DNA from: Bacteroidales bacterium
Lineage (GTDB): Bacteria > Bacteroidota > Bacteroidia > Bacteroidales > P3
Reading direction: 5' to 3'
Length of the DNA: 46,220 nt
Assembly: GCA_024400545.1 (NCBI GenBank)
Contig: JAKSMO010000015.1
Span: forward strand, 1-46,220
Each line of letters begins with the position of its first letter. Within the stretch, counting starts at the first letter, position 1. Shown in pieces: positions 31,726 through 40,500 of the stretch. The position numbers were made by a program, and so were the translations under genes. Below the pieces are notes generated by a model. That model made no database searches. It worked only from the letters and a program-made list of their open reading frames with translations, and was not told where the DNA came from.

Positions 31726-31740
31726 AGTATGTTGTTTTGT

Positions 31741-31835
31741 TAGTTATCAGTTATCAGTGATTTGTGCTTGTGTGATTGGTGAATTGGGTGTACTTCTCAA
31801 CAAAAAACAAATCAACAAATCAATCCTCAATTTGA
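31741..31835. repeat. Short-period inverted repeat in the divergent SPFH / M1 spacer
   Basis: Left part reiterates TTATCAG and TGATTTGTG/TGATTGGTG; right part has the opposite sense CAAATCAA twice. The period is 7 to 8 bp and less regular than in the other arrays. Confidence 0.45.
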
Positions 31836-31856
31836 TATTATTTTGATATCACTTTG

Positions 31857-31888
31857 CAAAAGTACGAACTTTTTTTTATTCCAACAAA
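31857..31888 (-). promoter_or_regulatory. Promoter of the SPFH-exporter operon
   Basis: On the minus strand TTTG (31888-31885), a 20-nt spacer and TACTTTTG (31864-31857). It is the only promoter-like site I find upstream of the operon. Confidence 0.65.
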
Positions 31889-31899
31889 ATTTTTTTTCG

Positions 31900-31907
31900 T
31901 ATCTTTG
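31900..31907 (+). promoter_or_regulatory. -7 promoter element for the M1 peptidase genes
   Basis: TATCTTTG, divergent from and overlapping the upstream zone of the SPFH promoter. No TTTG at the usual distance; a T-rich tract lies there instead. Confidence 0.6.
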
Positions 31908-31962
31908 CATTTCGGAATAGAAAAACAATATGCTAATTGTTGACTTTAAATATCATACACTT

Positions 31963-34299
31963 ATGAGAAAAATACTAGCATTTGCGCTCCTCGTACTGCT
32001 TATTATGGTTGCAAAAAACTCGTTTGCACAGTCTTCTGAGACCGATTTGATAGATGTTGAGCTGTATACGATTGAAATTAATTACGATTTCCCTGAAAAT
32101 CAATATATTTTTGAGGCAAATACTTCTGTTTTCTTTAACACAAGAGACCCTCAAAGCGACACCATCATTCTTGATCTTATTTGCGACGAAGTGTTAGATG
32201 TTGTTTCAGAATATGGCGATACTTTGGGCTTCCGCTACGACCGGTCCAATGTCAGTCTGCACATAGCCTTGCCCCAGACAAGGTTTGGTGTGAAAATTCA
32301 TTATGGTACCAATGGCTATGTAGAAGGTTATGGCTGGGGCGGACTCCACATCAGTCGTGATATGTGCTACAACCTGGGTGTAGCTTTCGACGAATATCCC
32401 CACAATTACGGCCGTGCCTGGTTCCCCTGCCGCGACAATTTCTACGACAAAGCCAACTATTTCATTCGTGTCCATTCCCCCAACCGCTATCAGCATCAAT
32501 GCTCCGGCGTCTGTCTGTCTGCCACCGAGAATGATGGCATCCGCACTACCGAGTGGGAGCTCTCCAATCCGGCTCCCACCTACTTGGTTTCGGTTGCCCT
32601 TGCTCCGTTTCACACCATCGAACGTCCCGTCAATAGCCTTTATGGAAACTATCCTCTCACATTGGCTTTCACCTCACACGACAGCACTCGCGTTGCTGAA
32701 GCCTATGAAATATTGGACGATGTAGTGCCGATGTTCGAACGCTGCCTAGGTCCGTATCGCTGGAACAGAATTGGCTACGTGGCCACCGAGAAAGGCTCGA
32801 TGGAACATATCAACAACATAGGACTTGTGTCGGTGTGTATGGCCGATAAGGAGCAGGTGGCCTGCCAGATGACCATTTGCCACGAACTTGCCCACGCATG
32901 GTTTGGCAACCTGATTACCTGTGCTTCGCAGGAGGATATGTGGTTCAATGAAGGTGGTGCCAGTTTCTGCGAGGAATTGGCCAACGAGGCAGCCTATGGC
33001 AAAGAGTCGTCGGTTAATTATTATCAAGAAATGCTGTCGAAAGTGCTTCGTACCGCTCATATGGATGATGGCGGCTATCGGTCACTTTCGGGCATGGATC
33101 GCCACTACACCTATGGCACCACATCGTATAAGCAGGGAGCCATGATGTGGCATTCGCTTCGAGGCTATCTTGGCGACTCCCTCTTCTACCAAACCATGCG
33201 ACAGTTCTTTGCTCAGAGCGGATTGAATTTCCCAAGTCTTTCGGCCGAACAGATTCGCGATAGTCTCAGTGCTATCAGTAATGTTGACCTCACAGATTTT
33301 TTCAACTTCCATGTATTCAATCCGGGTTTTGTTGACTATTCGGTGGATGCTTTTGAGGTGGCTGGAAACAATGCCTCCATCACCCTGCGTCAGCTTTTAA
33401 GAGCAGCACCCAGCTACAGCCGTGGCAACCGCGTGCCCGTCACTTTCTTCTCGCAAGATCGTAGAGAAGAAACCCGCCTAATGGAGTTTGACGACAGTGT
33501 TGCCACCGAAACATTCAGTTTGCCTTTTGCTCCTGCCTATGCTGTGGTTGACTACTATCATGCGCTCTCCGACGCATGCACTTCCGATACCGTAGCCCTT
33601 GCCACCAAAGGCTTGAAGGATTTGAATAACGCCTATGCCAAAATATATGTCAACCATGCCACTTCTGGCACCGATGCCTGGGTGCATGTGGGACACCACT
33701 ATGTGCGTCCTGAAGGTGAGTTGCCCGAAGGTATGTTGCGCATTTCCGACCGTTATTGGCAGGTTGCGGGCATAGTGCCTTGGGATGGCGATGTGCAAGG
33801 CCGCTTTTTCTATAACCAAGGCACCAATAACACTGCTGGTGCTGCCTTTCTCGACTATGGTTTTTACGATAAGCGTCAAACCCTCGACTCCATGTGCCTA
33901 GTCTATCGCCCCACGACTCACGACGTTTGGCAGGTGGTATCGCGCACACGCACCTCTTCTAGCTCTGTCACCAAGGGTTATTTTACTGCACGACTGTTTC
34001 CAGGCCAGTATGCTTTGGCCGTCATTGATAGCAATATGGTTTCTATTCCGGAAATTGAACAGCCCCAGTCGCTCAGCATCCGTCCCAATCCGGCGCATTC
34101 CAATCAGTTTGAACTTTATTGGACTTCGGCAACACAACCATTTGATATTACCATTTTCGATGCTACGGGCAAAGAAGTGTTCCGTCAGGCTAATGTGACC
34201 AACGCGACAAAAATCCGCCATCATCTTACTGCCGGTATATATGTGGTTGTGGCCCAGATCGGCAACAAAGTGGCACGGGCCAAACTTGTAATTGAATAA
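31963..34299 (+). CDS. M1-family aminopeptidase-like metalloprotease with T9SS tail (first copy)
   Basis: A 778-aa exported protein. The start at 31963 gives a clean signal peptide (MRKILAFALLVLLIMVAKNSFAQ); an ATG at 31930 would add 11 residues. The zinc site HELAH (H307, E308, H311) with E330 in WFNEGG is complete. The usual GAMEN substrate loop reads GSMEH. The C-terminus is a type A T9SS domain (IRPNPAHSNQF, ITIFDATGKEVF, LTAGIYVVVAQI). It should digest peptides at the cell surface. A second copy follows 22 nt downstream. Confidence 0.92.
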   Translation: MRKILAFALLVLLIMVAKNSFAQSSETDLIDVELYTIEINYDFPENQYIFEANTSVFFNTRDPQSDTIILDLICDEVLDVVSEYGDTLGFRYDRSNVSLHIALPQTRFGVKIHYGTNGYVEGYGWGGLHISRDMCYNLGVAFDEYPHNYGRAWFPCRDNFYDKANYFIRVHSPNRYQHQCSGVCLSATENDGIRTTEWELSNPAPTYLVSVALAPFHTIERPVNSLYGNYPLTLAFTSHDSTRVAEAYEILDDVVPMFERCLGPYRWNRIGYVATEKGSMEHINNIGLVSVCMADKEQVACQMTICHELAHAWFGNLITCASQEDMWFNEGGASFCEELANEAAYGKESSVNYYQEMLSKVLRTAHMDDGGYRSLSGMDRHYTYGTTSYKQGAMMWHSLRGYLGDSLFYQTMRQFFAQSGLNFPSLSAEQIRDSLSAISNVDLTDFFNFHVFNPGFVDYSVDAFEVAGNNASITLRQLLRAAPSYSRGNRVPVTFFSQDRREETRLMEFDDSVATETFSLPFAPAYAVVDYYHALSDACTSDTVALATKGLKDLNNAYAKIYVNHATSGTDAWVHVGHHYVRPEGELPEGMLRISDRYWQVAGIVPWDGDVQGRFFYNQGTNNTAGAAFLDYGFYDKRQTLDSMCLVYRPTTHDVWQVVSRTRTSSSSVTKGYFTARLFPGQYALAVIDSNMVSIPEIEQPQSLSIRPNPAHSNQFELYWTSATQPFDITIFDATGKEVFRQANVTNATKIRHHLTAGIYVVVAQIGNKVARAKLVIE

Positions 34300-34321
34300 T
34301 GAAATTGAAAAAATATTTAAT

Positions 34322-36709
34322 ATGAAGCGTTTCTTATTATCTTTCGCACTGATGCTTGGCATGATATGCTTTTGTGGCAAGCTTCAAGCTCAAATTGTGG
34401 AAAACGATTCCATTGATGTATTGCACAACGAGATTGTGCTTGATTTCGATCATCTTTATCCAGGTCTCCTTTATGTGCATTCGCAGGTTACTTTTATCGA
34501 CAAAACACATGCCTCGTACTATCCTTTTGATGTGATTGTTGATTCTCTTATCTCGATTGATTTCGATGGCCAGAACATCAGCCCATATACTTTTGCTTTC
34601 GGCTACGACGCTTCGGCCCACACTTTCAAGATTGTGCCCAATCCTGAGAACCAGATAGGCGACACGCATGTGCTCACAATGACATATTGTGTAGTTCCTT
34701 CCAGTTTTGGTAATGAAACGGGCGATGGAGGTATTTTCTTTAGACCAGAAGAAAACCTCTTCTATAATCTAGGCGAAAGTCGCACCACGCCCTATTCTCA
34801 TAGTGTAGGCCGAGCTTGGCATCCTTGTCGCGACAATTTCTACGAAAAATCCACTTACCATATCACCTTCACTTCTCGTCCAGGATGGCATCAGCTCTGC
34901 AGTGGTACATGGGACTCTGAAGTGGTCAATCCTGACAGTTCCACCACTAGCCAGTTTACTTTAGATAAACCTGTGTCATCCTATGCAGTAGGCATCTGGG
35001 CTGGTGCCGACTCGATATACACTACATCGTTCCAAGGCGTTAATGGCACAATTCCTGCTGTGTTTACTGTGCCTGAATTGGCTTCCGTCAGTCAAGTGGC
35101 CGATTTTGTGCAGCGACTCCAACCTATCATCAATACATTTGAGTCGCATTTCGGACCTTTCCCCTGGAATCGTATAGGCTATGTTAACTGTGGTAATAGC
35201 TATGCCGGAATGGAGCATGTTGATAATATCGCAGTTCCAATGTGGGCTTTCTTTATAGAAGATCCCTCGTCCGAGTATTTGCTCTATCACGAACTTGCCC
35301 ATTTCTGGTTTGGCGATTTGGTGACCGGAGCCAATGAGCGAGAAATGTGGTTCAACGAGGGTGGCGCCACTTTTGCCGAAGAATTGGCCCTCGAAGCCCT
35401 TCATGGTTCTGCCAGTGCCGACTCTCTTTATCAGAGTTATATTGAATATTGTCTTCGCGGATTTGCCGATGATGGTTGTCCTAATGTACCTTTGCTCAGT
35501 ACTCCTCATCGTTATTCTTTCGACGGTTTGGTTTATCGGCGTGGCGGCATCTTTTGGCATTCTTTGCGCGGTTACATGGGCGACAGCCTTTTTTACTCTT
35601 CTATGCGTCGCCTCTTCAGCACTATGGCCTATTCTGCCATTACATCCCAACAACTTATCGATAGCCTTTCGCTCTATTCGGGCATTCCCATTGGCGAGTT
35701 TGTCAACTTCAACCTTGCCACCACAGGCTTTTTGTCGTATAGCCTTGAACAGTTTGTGCCCCAAAGCAACGGCGCCACAATCACTGTGCTTCAACGCTTG
35801 CGCGACACCGATGTGCACCTTATGGCCAATCGTTTGCCTGTAACCTTCTTCTCGGCCGACCTTCAGCAGGCTGACTGCCTGATGGTTTTCGACGACACTT
35901 TGTCCACCCAGACCTTTAGCCTACCCTTCACTCCTGCTTTTGCTATTCTCGACTACCATCACCAGCTTTCCGATGCCTGTACCGAGAACGAACTTTCTCT
36001 TGCCGACAAAGCTACCACCGTTCTGCCTCAGGCTTATGCCAAGGTTGTGGTGAGTCAGCCCACTTCCAATGCCTATGCCTGGGCACATGTGGGCCATCAC
36101 TCCCTGCCTCCTGCCGGTGATATGCCTGATGGAGTGTTGCGTGTGGCCAACCGCTTTTGGCAAGTGAGTGGCTTGATCCCCAACGATGTGCGTGTCCGAG
36201 GTCAGTTTGGTTATGACAATAGTTCAATCGATAGAGATTTTCTGATTGGACAACATGTGATGGACTCTGTTGGCCTTATTTATCGAGCCGATCCCTCGCA
36301 GGAGTGGCAGCTAGTATCCGTATCTCGCACTTCTTCCAGCACCATATGCAAAGGCTTTTTTGTTGCAAAGTTGGCTCCTGGCCAGTATGCTTTGGCCGTG
36401 GTTGATACCAATATTATCAGCGTGCTTGAGGAAGAACCCCTCTCGATTACCCAAGTGGGACAGGATGCCGGAGCTTTGCATCTTATCCTTGCTCCCAACC
36501 CCAGCACACAAGGCCAGTTTAAAGTAATGGTGGCCGACTGCGACAAAAAATTCGACCTTCAGGTTTTCGATCTTTTGGGTCGCAAAATGTTGCAACAGAG
36601 TGATGTAGTGAATGGTCAGGTTATCAACCATCAACTACCTGTTGGAAGATATATCGTAATAATTAAAAATAATTTCTTATCTTTGCATTCGCAAATAATT
36701 ATACAATGA
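34322..36709 (+). CDS. M1-family aminopeptidase-like metalloprotease with T9SS tail (second copy)
   Basis: A 795-aa paralogue of the upstream protein. The start at 34322 gives the signal peptide MKRFLLSFALMLGMICFCGKLQAQ; an ATG at 34292 would overlap the preceding gene. Zinc site HELAHFWFGDLVTGANEREMWFNEGG; the GAMEN-like loop reads AGMEH. T9SS tail: LAPNPSTQGQF, LQVFDLLGRKML, LPVGRYIVII. The copies have diverged widely, so the duplication is old. The last 30 codons contain the -7 promoter element of the next gene, and the stop overlaps its ATG (ATGA). Confidence 0.92.
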   Translation: MKRFLLSFALMLGMICFCGKLQAQIVENDSIDVLHNEIVLDFDHLYPGLLYVHSQVTFIDKTHASYYPFDVIVDSLISIDFDGQNISPYTFAFGYDASAHTFKIVPNPENQIGDTHVLTMTYCVVPSSFGNETGDGGIFFRPEENLFYNLGESRTTPYSHSVGRAWHPCRDNFYEKSTYHITFTSRPGWHQLCSGTWDSEVVNPDSSTTSQFTLDKPVSSYAVGIWAGADSIYTTSFQGVNGTIPAVFTVPELASVSQVADFVQRLQPIINTFESHFGPFPWNRIGYVNCGNSYAGMEHVDNIAVPMWAFFIEDPSSEYLLYHELAHFWFGDLVTGANEREMWFNEGGATFAEELALEALHGSASADSLYQSYIEYCLRGFADDGCPNVPLLSTPHRYSFDGLVYRRGGIFWHSLRGYMGDSLFYSSMRRLFSTMAYSAITSQQLIDSLSLYSGIPIGEFVNFNLATTGFLSYSLEQFVPQSNGATITVLQRLRDTDVHLMANRLPVTFFSADLQQADCLMVFDDTLSTQTFSLPFTPAFAILDYHHQLSDACTENELSLADKATTVLPQAYAKVVVSQPTSNAYAWAHVGHHSLPPAGDMPDGVLRVANRFWQVSGLIPNDVRVRGQFGYDNSSIDRDFLIGQHVMDSVGLIYRADPSQEWQLVSVSRTSSSTICKGFFVAKLAPGQYALAVVDTNIISVLEEEPLSITQVGQDAGALHLILAPNPSTQGQFKVMVADCDKKFDLQVFDLLGRKMLQQSDVVNGQVINHQLPVGRYIVIIKNNFLSLHSQIIIQ
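36678..36685 (+). promoter_or_regulatory. -7 promoter element inside the end of the M1 gene
   Basis: TATCTTTG within the codons for FLSLHS of the T9SS tail, 20 nt before the ATG at 36706. No -33 TTTG is visible. It would give the outer-membrane protein its own transcript besides readthrough. Confidence 0.45.
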
Positions 36710-37314
36710 AAAAAATAAATATTGTCTTACTGATAGTTATGCTCTTTGCCGCTGTGTCGGCATCGGCTCAGTACACCCAGCAGCGTCCTAATGTTGAGTA
36801 CATGCTCAAAATCGAAGCTGGCTACCTCCAAAATGTTGGCAACTATGGCAAGCCTTCCATTGATGGTGTGGCTCCCAATGTCAGACCCCAAGGCTATAAC
36901 CTCAATGCTCATGAAGTGGCCTTTGGCCTCAACATCATCAATGGTGTCAATATCAGCCAGGATTTCTTCCTAGGTGGTGGTGTGGGTTTCAGCTACTGCC
37001 TGCCCATGCTCAACGACCCCACCCTCCAGCCCAGTCCTATGGGTCAGGTGTTCGTTGATATGGATTATCGCCCGGTAGGCGACACCTGGGCACCTATGGT
37101 AGGTGCTCGTCTGGGTGGCAGTTTCCTTATGAATTCCAACAACTACGGTACCACCATGAGCCCCTATGTTGAGATTTACACTGGCCTCAACTGGTTCTAC
37201 GACCATGCCCTCCAGCAGATGGATCGTAACTACCACTCCTTCTATGTGGAGGCAGGTGTTGTGTTCCAACAACAAACGGTCTTTATCCCCATCCGTCTTG
37301 GTTGGAGACTTTAA
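36706..37314 (+). CDS. Exported, probably outer-membrane beta-barrel-like protein of unknown function
   Basis: A 202-aa protein with the signal peptide MKKINIVLLIVMLFAAVSASAQ. The mature part has alternating hydrophobic strands (YMLKIEAGYLQNVGN, DFFLGGGVGFSYCL, APMVGARLGGSFLM, YVEIYTGLNWFY) and ends FIPIRLGWRL, an aromatic-containing end typical of outer-membrane barrels. The family is not recognised. It overlaps the stop of the second M1 gene by 4 nt. Confidence 0.7.
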   Translation: MKKINIVLLIVMLFAAVSASAQYTQQRPNVEYMLKIEAGYLQNVGNYGKPSIDGVAPNVRPQGYNLNAHEVAFGLNIINGVNISQDFFLGGGVGFSYCLPMLNDPTLQPSPMGQVFVDMDYRPVGDTWAPMVGARLGGSFLMNSNNYGTTMSPYVEIYTGLNWFYDHALQQMDRNYHSFYVEAGVVFQQQTVFIPIRLGWRL

Positions 37315-37317
37315 CGA

Positions 37318-37390
37318 ATTGATAATTGATAATTAAGAATTAAGAGTAGGGTTGACCCAATATTCTTAATTCTTAATTTTTAGTTCTTAA
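37318..37390 (+). terminator. Long AT-rich hairpin (7-bp-period repeat) before rbfA, probable terminator
   Basis: A perfect 15-bp stem (37331-37345 with 37364-37378) made of AATTAAG repeats, with an inner GGGT/ACCC hairpin, followed by TTTT. The flanks carry more ATTGATA and TTCTTAA units, so it is also a member of the short-period repeat group. Confidence 0.6.
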
Positions 37391-37395
37391 TTATT

Positions 37396-37773
37396 ATGCA
37401 GTCCACTCGACAACAAAAAATAGCGCGTCTAATTCAGCAGGATCTTGGCGACATCTTTCTTCGTGAAATGAAGCCTGTCTTGGGCAATTCGCTGATCACC
37501 GTAACAGGTGTGCGTATCTCGCCCGACCTCTCCATTGCGCGTGTCCATGTCAGCATCATGCCTATTGGCAATATTCCTGCTTATGCAGACCGCCCTGAAG
37601 AGCCTGCTACCAAACAGGGCATTATCGATGCTATCCTTACCTTCGCCCCCGACATCCGTCGCCGATTAGGTTTGCGCGAAGGCAAGCAGTTGCGCATCAT
37701 CCCCCAGCTTGACTACTATCTTGACGACTCTCTCGACTACGTTGAGAACATTGAGCGCCTCTTAAAGCAATGA
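37396..37773 (+). CDS. rbfA: Ribosome-binding factor A
   Basis: A 125-aa KH-type protein that binds the 30S subunit and is needed for late 16S maturation and cold growth. Family segments: STRQQKIARLIQQDLGDIF, VTGVRISPDLSIARVHVSI, and APDIRRRLGLREGKQLRIIPQLDYYLDDSLDYVENIERLL. The stop overlaps the start of the LolC/E-type permease gene (ATGA), a pairing common in Bacteroidota. Confidence 0.95.
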   Translation: MQSTRQQKIARLIQQDLGDIFLREMKPVLGNSLITVTGVRISPDLSIARVHVSIMPIGNIPAYADRPEEPATKQGIIDAILTFAPDIRRRLGLREGKQLRIIPQLDYYLDDSLDYVENIERLLKQ

Positions 37774-39002
37774 ACCTCCATCTGCTCATTGCTCGTCGAT
37801 ACTTCTTTTCGCGTAAGCAGAAGACAGTTATCAATATCATTTCCTGGATATCTCTTATAGGTATCGCCGTCAGCACCACAGCACTGATTGTGGTGCTGAG
37901 TGTGTATAATGGTATTGGCAACCTCACGCAAAGCCTCTTCAATTCATTCGATCCGCCCATCCTGGTGCAGCCTGCTCAAGGCAAAACTTTCCACACATCG
38001 CAGATGCCGTATGACCAGCTTGCTCAAGTGCCGGGTGTGGCTGCTGTTTCGCAGATAGTTGAGGAAAACGCATGGATTACCTATCACCACAATCAAGCCA
38101 TTGTCTCCCTCCGTGGTGTTGACGAGGCTTATCCCCAGGTAACCGGACTCGACACACTTCTGTATCAAGGTCAATACATTCTCAACGGTGGTCAGCTCTC
38201 GGGTATTCCCGATACGGCCAACTCCGCTGTCAATTTTCTTATCTTTGGTGCTGAAATATATTATAATCTCGGCATCCGAGAAACGTCCAATACTCCTGTG
38301 TCAGTGCATATACCCAAGCGCGGCGTAGCTATGGGCGTCACCATGGATCAGGCGCTCAACACCGGATATGCCTACCCAGCAGGCAACTTCTACATCCAGC
38401 AAGATATCGACACCCGTTATGTGGTGGCCTCCCATACTTTTGTGCGGCAACTCCTCAATTATGCACCCGACGAGTGCACCTCTTTGGCCTTGGCTCTCGA
38501 ACCCTCGGCCAATATCAAGCGAGTAAAACAGCAAATCCGTCAGTTGCTAGGCAGCGACTATCGAGTGCTCGACCGCTTTGAGCAACAGCCTATCTACTAC
38601 AAAGTGTATCGTTCCGAACGATTGGGCATTTACCTCATATTGGCACTTATCGTGCTTATAGCCACGCTCAACCTTGTGGCCTCCCTTTCGCTTTTGGTGC
38701 TCGACAAACGCCGTGATATATCCACCCTCCGATCATTAGGTATGCTGCGCACCGACATTTGTCGCATTTTCCGTATTGAAGGACTTCTCATTTCGGCCTT
38801 TGGTGTGATTGTGGGACTGTTGGTTGGTTTTGTTGTTTGCTTTGTCCAGCAACAGTTCGGCTTGGTGAAAATGGGCGACGGATTTATTGTCTCCGCGTTC
38901 CCCGTAGCCATGCGCCTCACCGATTTTCTGCTCACCTTCCTTCTCGTTATGGCAATCAGCGGCACATCTGTGCTGGTTTCCATCACCCGCCGAAAGTTCT
39001 AA
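37770..39002 (+). CDS. LolC/LolE-type ABC transporter permease (FtsX family)
   Basis: A 410-aa permease with one N-terminal helix (VINIISWISLIGIAVSTTALIVVLSVYNG), a large periplasmic domain (about residues 50-270) and three C-terminal helices (IYLILALIVLIATLNLVASLSLLVLDKRRDISTLRSLGM, the FtsX consensus, then two more). Family members extract lipoproteins from the inner membrane (LolCDE). No LolD ATPase is encoded next to it, so the ATPase must come from elsewhere. It is co-translated with rbfA. Confidence 0.9.
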   Translation: MNLHLLIARRYFFSRKQKTVINIISWISLIGIAVSTTALIVVLSVYNGIGNLTQSLFNSFDPPILVQPAQGKTFHTSQMPYDQLAQVPGVAAVSQIVEENAWITYHHNQAIVSLRGVDEAYPQVTGLDTLLYQGQYILNGGQLSGIPDTANSAVNFLIFGAEIYYNLGIRETSNTPVSVHIPKRGVAMGVTMDQALNTGYAYPAGNFYIQQDIDTRYVVASHTFVRQLLNYAPDECTSLALALEPSANIKRVKQQIRQLLGSDYRVLDRFEQQPIYYKVYRSERLGIYLILALIVLIATLNLVASLSLLVLDKRRDISTLRSLGMLRTDICRIFRIEGLLISAFGVIVGLLVGFVVCFVQQQFGLVKMGDGFIVSAFPVAMRLTDFLLTFLLVMAISGTSVLVSITRRKF

Positions 39003-39021
39003 CCATTCCCACTTTTGGCTC

Positions 39022-39120
39022 GCTGATCCTACGGTCATTCTACGGTCATTCTATGGGGTTTCTACGGTCTATAGAGCGTTGTTGCTCCGTAAAATGACTG
39101 TAGGAACCCCGTGATATCAT
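39022..39120. repeat. Inverted 11-bp-period repeat array (copy B)
   Basis: Units TACGGTCATTC twice (39031-39052), TATGGGGTTTC, TACGGTCTATA, then opposite sense CCGTAAAATGA, CTGTAGGAACC, CCGTGATATCA (39088-39120). Bases 39054-39070 pair with 39097-39113 with only G-T type mismatches. Related to copy A at 10761-10858. It lies between the LolC/E gene and the lone recombinase gene. Confidence 0.75.
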
Positions 39121-39186
39121 TGGGTCTTGGCTGATCATAGATGGCTGCCCTGACGATTGTTTTTTTAGCTAAGTAGGTGAGTTAGC

Positions 39187-39226
39187 AAAAAGGTGGTTGT
39201 TTCCAAAACGGGAATGGCCACCTTTG
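39187..39226 (-). terminator. Terminator of the recombinase gene
   Basis: An 8-bp stem (AAAGGTGG at 39189-39196 with CCACCTTT at 39218-39225) and an inner TTCC/GGAA pair. Read on the minus strand the stem is followed by T residues. Confidence 0.7.
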
Positions 39227-39242
39227 CGTTTGAACATCTATA

Positions 39243-40247
39243 TCAATCTTTACTCCCAAACACGATGTACCCTTCGGTTGTTGTCGCAAACTTATGGCCA
39301 ACTGCGTGCTGACTGTCAATTATTCTGTTCTTCATAACGAGAATGTTTTGTGTTATGAATGTTCTTCGTGCAACGTGTGACGACATACACTTCCATCGTG
39401 GTCGCTCTATACGCTTTATCTTGTCGCCAACCTTATATTCTATCACTTCAATATCATCAAACGTTTTGTGGAGGTGCTTGCAAATGTCCTTTAGATGGTG
39501 GTTGTAGTTGCTGATGTCGCCACGATATGGGATTTCGTGGTTCGGGTATTTGGCTTGAAGGTCGTTGAACATTCGCTTAAATAGTACCATGTCGAGTTTG
39601 TTCGTAACCTTTAAGCCTGTCTTTTGCTGCAACATTGAGAATCCGCTTTCGTTACCTATAAAGGCTGAATTGTCTAGTCTTGATAGGTCGGAATATCTAA
39701 GTCCGAATCCTATTGCGTTCATTAGGAATGTATCTCGGACTAGCTCTAATGTACGCTTTTTGTCGGCACGATAGCTTGTTGTGTTGATGTCGAAATAATA
39801 AAGTTGTGCAAGCTCTGCCATTGTAAGGCACATTCTGAGGGGTTCGTATGCTGGCTGGGGAACAAAATCGTAGGTGTCGGACAATTCTGCTCCGTGCCTG
39901 CCAGACCAGTGTAGCATTGATATTAGGTTGTGCAGGTATGTCACTGCTGACGACGGACGAAATTCAAGATGTTCCACCATGTACATGTACAGCTGTTGGT
40001 TGAAGTATCTGTCGAATTTGTATGTTGGAAAGTTTGGATTGATTGTGTTTAGAAAATTAATTATAACTTTCAATTGTTCACGTTTTTTGTCGGTGATGTA
40101 TCTTGAAGATAGTAGGAACGTTGCCGCACATTGTTGTGTTGATTTGCCTTGAAGGTTTATAGTGTTGTGTCTAGTGTTGTCGTTAGCTAACACTAGAAAT
40201 TCATCTAGGTTGAATTGTTGTGCCATGATATGATGGATTTTAACCAT
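39243..40247 (-). CDS. Tyrosine recombinase (phage-integrase family)
   Basis: A 334-aa site-specific recombinase. An N-terminal SAM-like core-binding domain (about residues 50-125) is followed by the catalytic domain with the full set: Arg in GLRYSDLSRLD, Lys in LQQKTGLKV, HxxR in SSHVARRTF, His in HAVGHKF and the nucleophile Tyr in TTEGYIVF. The gene is AT-richer than its neighbours, and no other phage or transposon gene is adjacent. The start may instead be the ATG at 40226 (MAQQFNLDEF). It could act on a distant element, on local repeats, or be a relic. Confidence 0.88.
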   Translation of the reverse strand: MVKIHHIMAQQFNLDEFLVLANDNTRHNTINLQGKSTQQCAATFLLSSRYITDKKREQLKVIINFLNTINPNFPTYKFDRYFNQQLYMYMVEHLEFRPSSAVTYLHNLISMLHWSGRHGAELSDTYDFVPQPAYEPLRMCLTMAELAQLYYFDINTTSYRADKKRTLELVRDTFLMNAIGFGLRYSDLSRLDNSAFIGNESGFSMLQQKTGLKVTNKLDMVLFKRMFNDLQAKYPNHEIPYRGDISNYNHHLKDICKHLHKTFDDIEVIEYKVGDKIKRIERPRWKCMSSHVARRTFITQNILVMKNRIIDSQHAVGHKFATTTEGYIVFGSKD

Positions 40248-40308
40248 TAATTAACTTATTGGCATTAGGCTTATATAGGAATACCTATGATCAGTCTTAA
40301 GTATAATG

Positions 40309-40419
40309 TGCATATCGTTAATGCATATGGTAAATAGTGCATGAATGCATTATTAGGGTAGTATAAGAGTTGGCAATAAAAACTCCGAAAAGACAAAAAA
40401 TGTTGCATGTTATTATGCA
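40309..40419. promoter_or_regulatory. Cluster of TGCAT/ATGCA palindromic sites
   Basis: TGCAT occurs at 40309, 40322, 40338, 40346 and 40404, with ATGCA at 40415. Two pairs form inverted repeats: 40338-40350 and TTGCAT(40403-40408)/ATGCAA(40415-40420). The last sits in the -33 zone of the sulP promoter. It could be a regulator operator or recombinase arm sites. Confidence 0.4.
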
Positions 40420-40437
40420 AAAATTAATAAAAAGTCG

Positions 40438-40445
40438 TATCTTTG
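40438..40445 (+). promoter_or_regulatory. -7 promoter element of the sulP gene
   Basis: TATCTTTG, 55 nt before the ATG. The -33 zone is occupied by the TTGCAT...ATGCAA dyad instead of TTTG. Confidence 0.6.
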
Positions 40446-40500
40446 CAAATTCATTAGTTTAGAACATATTAATATTAATTATTTAGATACAATTAGTTAA

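Noticed and set aside
39243-40247. A prophage or integrative element around the recombinase
   Set aside because: The flanks are rbfA/LolC-type and sulP/yebC chromosomal genes; no tRNA target, capsid or transfer genes and no direct att repeats are seen.
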